Shown here one piece after another: positions 63,592-64,000 of a stretch of DNA of 64,000 nt. Numbering within the stretch: position 1 is the first letter of the stretch; the number at the start of each line of letters is the position of its first letter. The notes under the pieces are model-generated. The model ran no database searches. It was not told where the DNA came from and saw nothing but the letters and a program-made list of their open reading frames with translations. The DNA is from Tetragenococcus halophilus subsp. halophilus DSM 20339. GTDB taxonomy: Bacteria; Bacillota; Bacilli; Lactobacillales; Enterococcaceae. The stretch spans positions 1 through 64,000 of the forward strand of contig NZ_PXYA01000001.1 in assembly GCF_003841405.1 (NCBI RefSeq). Reading direction: 5' to 3'. The position numbers and the translations under genes are program-made.

Positions 63592-64000
63592 TTAATTAGT
63601 GGAATAATATTGATAGATAGGTAATTCAAAAATAAGCTGCCAGCCCTTTCTACCAGAATATTTTCTGCCGGTGTCATAAAAACCACCCTTTTTATACAAT
63701 TGAATAGCTTTAGTGTTTTCCTGGTTGACCCCTAAGATAATTGTCTTGATGTGAGGAAATTTCTCTTGAACAAAAGCGGGTAATTCCTTAAGCGCTTGTA
63801 AAGCAAAGCCTTTTCTAGCATATCTGCTATCAGTTGAAAAACTGCGTAGAAGGATACTATCCGTACGATCGGTATAATCATATTTATCTCTTCCTTCATC
63901 CAAAACAAAAAAAGTAACCAAATCATCGTGGTTCAAAGCTAAAATTCGATGCAACTCGCTACCTCGATGTGTTTGTAAAAGTGATTCTTGTGGGCTTTTA
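63592..64000 (-). CDS. GNAT-family acetyltransferase (partial, start outside window)
   Basis: The frame is open from 63592 to the end of the window (KSPQESLLQTHRGSELHRIL upstream of an internal Met at 63954), so the true start lies beyond. The acetyl-CoA region is SRYARKGFALQALKELP (R-K-G-F-A variant of the QxxGxG/A loop) and the end carries NTKAIQLYKKGGFYDTGRKY, typical for GNAT. It sits upstream of the ArsR gene on the same strand. Confidence 0.85.
   Translation of the reverse strand, partial: KSPQESLLQTHRGSELHRILALNHDDLVTFFVLDEGRDKYDYTDRTDSILLRSFSTDSRYARKGFALQALKELPAFVQEKFPHIKTIILGVNQENTKAIQLYKKGGFYDTGRKYSGRKGWQLIFELPIYQYYSTN

Overview
The window reads as chromosome of a low-GC Gram-positive lactic acid bacterium of the Enterococcaceae, most like Tetragenococcus. 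This is inferred from gene order (pyrG-fba-murZ-rho-rpmE2, miaA-hflX-glnR-glnA, rpoY-rnjA, a gls24/asp23 operon), AT-rich spacers, strong AGGAGG ribosome sites and several TTG/GTG starts. No rRNA, tRNA, phage or CRISPR locus was seen.

Layout. 1-1129: 3' part of an IS4-type element. 1.2-9.1 kb: DUF72 protein, HAD phosphatase, MazG-like protein, DUF2188 protein, an oligopeptide-binding lipoprotein and, after a group IIC intron (5762-7649), aspartokinase. Four of these genes and the IS copy carry single-base homopolymer indels, a cluster that looks like sequence error or recent decay. 9.4-24 kb: ezrA, a dispersed repeat cluster, a cysteine desulfurase with thiI, rex, tpx, a T-box-controlled valS with the same repeat in its leader, folC, an HAD phosphatase, radC, a cold-shock gene, and rnjA with rpoY. 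24.3-29.3 kb: a heterodimeric ABC exporter whose second subunit is split by a complete copy of the same IS. 29.6-42.4 kb: gamma-carbonic anhydrase, clpP (CtsR box), a membrane protein, glpQ-like, miaA, hflX, glnR-glnA (twin GlnR boxes), pyrG (CTP attenuator), fba, murZ, rho, rpmE2.

42.5-51.5 kb: a broken small membrane gene, an Msr-type ABC-F ribosome-protection gene behind a 14-codon macrolide-sensing leader peptide and terminator, a LytTR/DUF3021 pair, a second IS (1386 bp, 9-bp target duplication) that rewrites the end of an acetyltransferase gene, and a divergent sugar-phosphate locus (SorC regulator versus TIM-like isomerase, YjbQ, ketose-bisphosphate aldolase). 51.6-64 kb: a gls24-amaP-DUF2273-gls24 envelope-stress operon, a LysR regulator, an acetyltransferase, a VOC protein, a GH13 alpha-glucosidase, a Ser/Thr/Glu-rich lipoprotein, a compact cluster of short UvrA-like ATPase, GNAT, methyltransferase and TspO, an ArsR regulator and a GNAT gene cut by the window end.

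Points most worth a second look are the Msr leader/attenuator, three intergenic tandem arrays that share a 41-bp period but not a sequence, the 88/150-bp dispersed repeat that follows terminators (once inside the valS T-box leader), the SorC/TIM/YjbQ/aldolase operon, and the exact reconstruction of both IS insertions and of the intron target.
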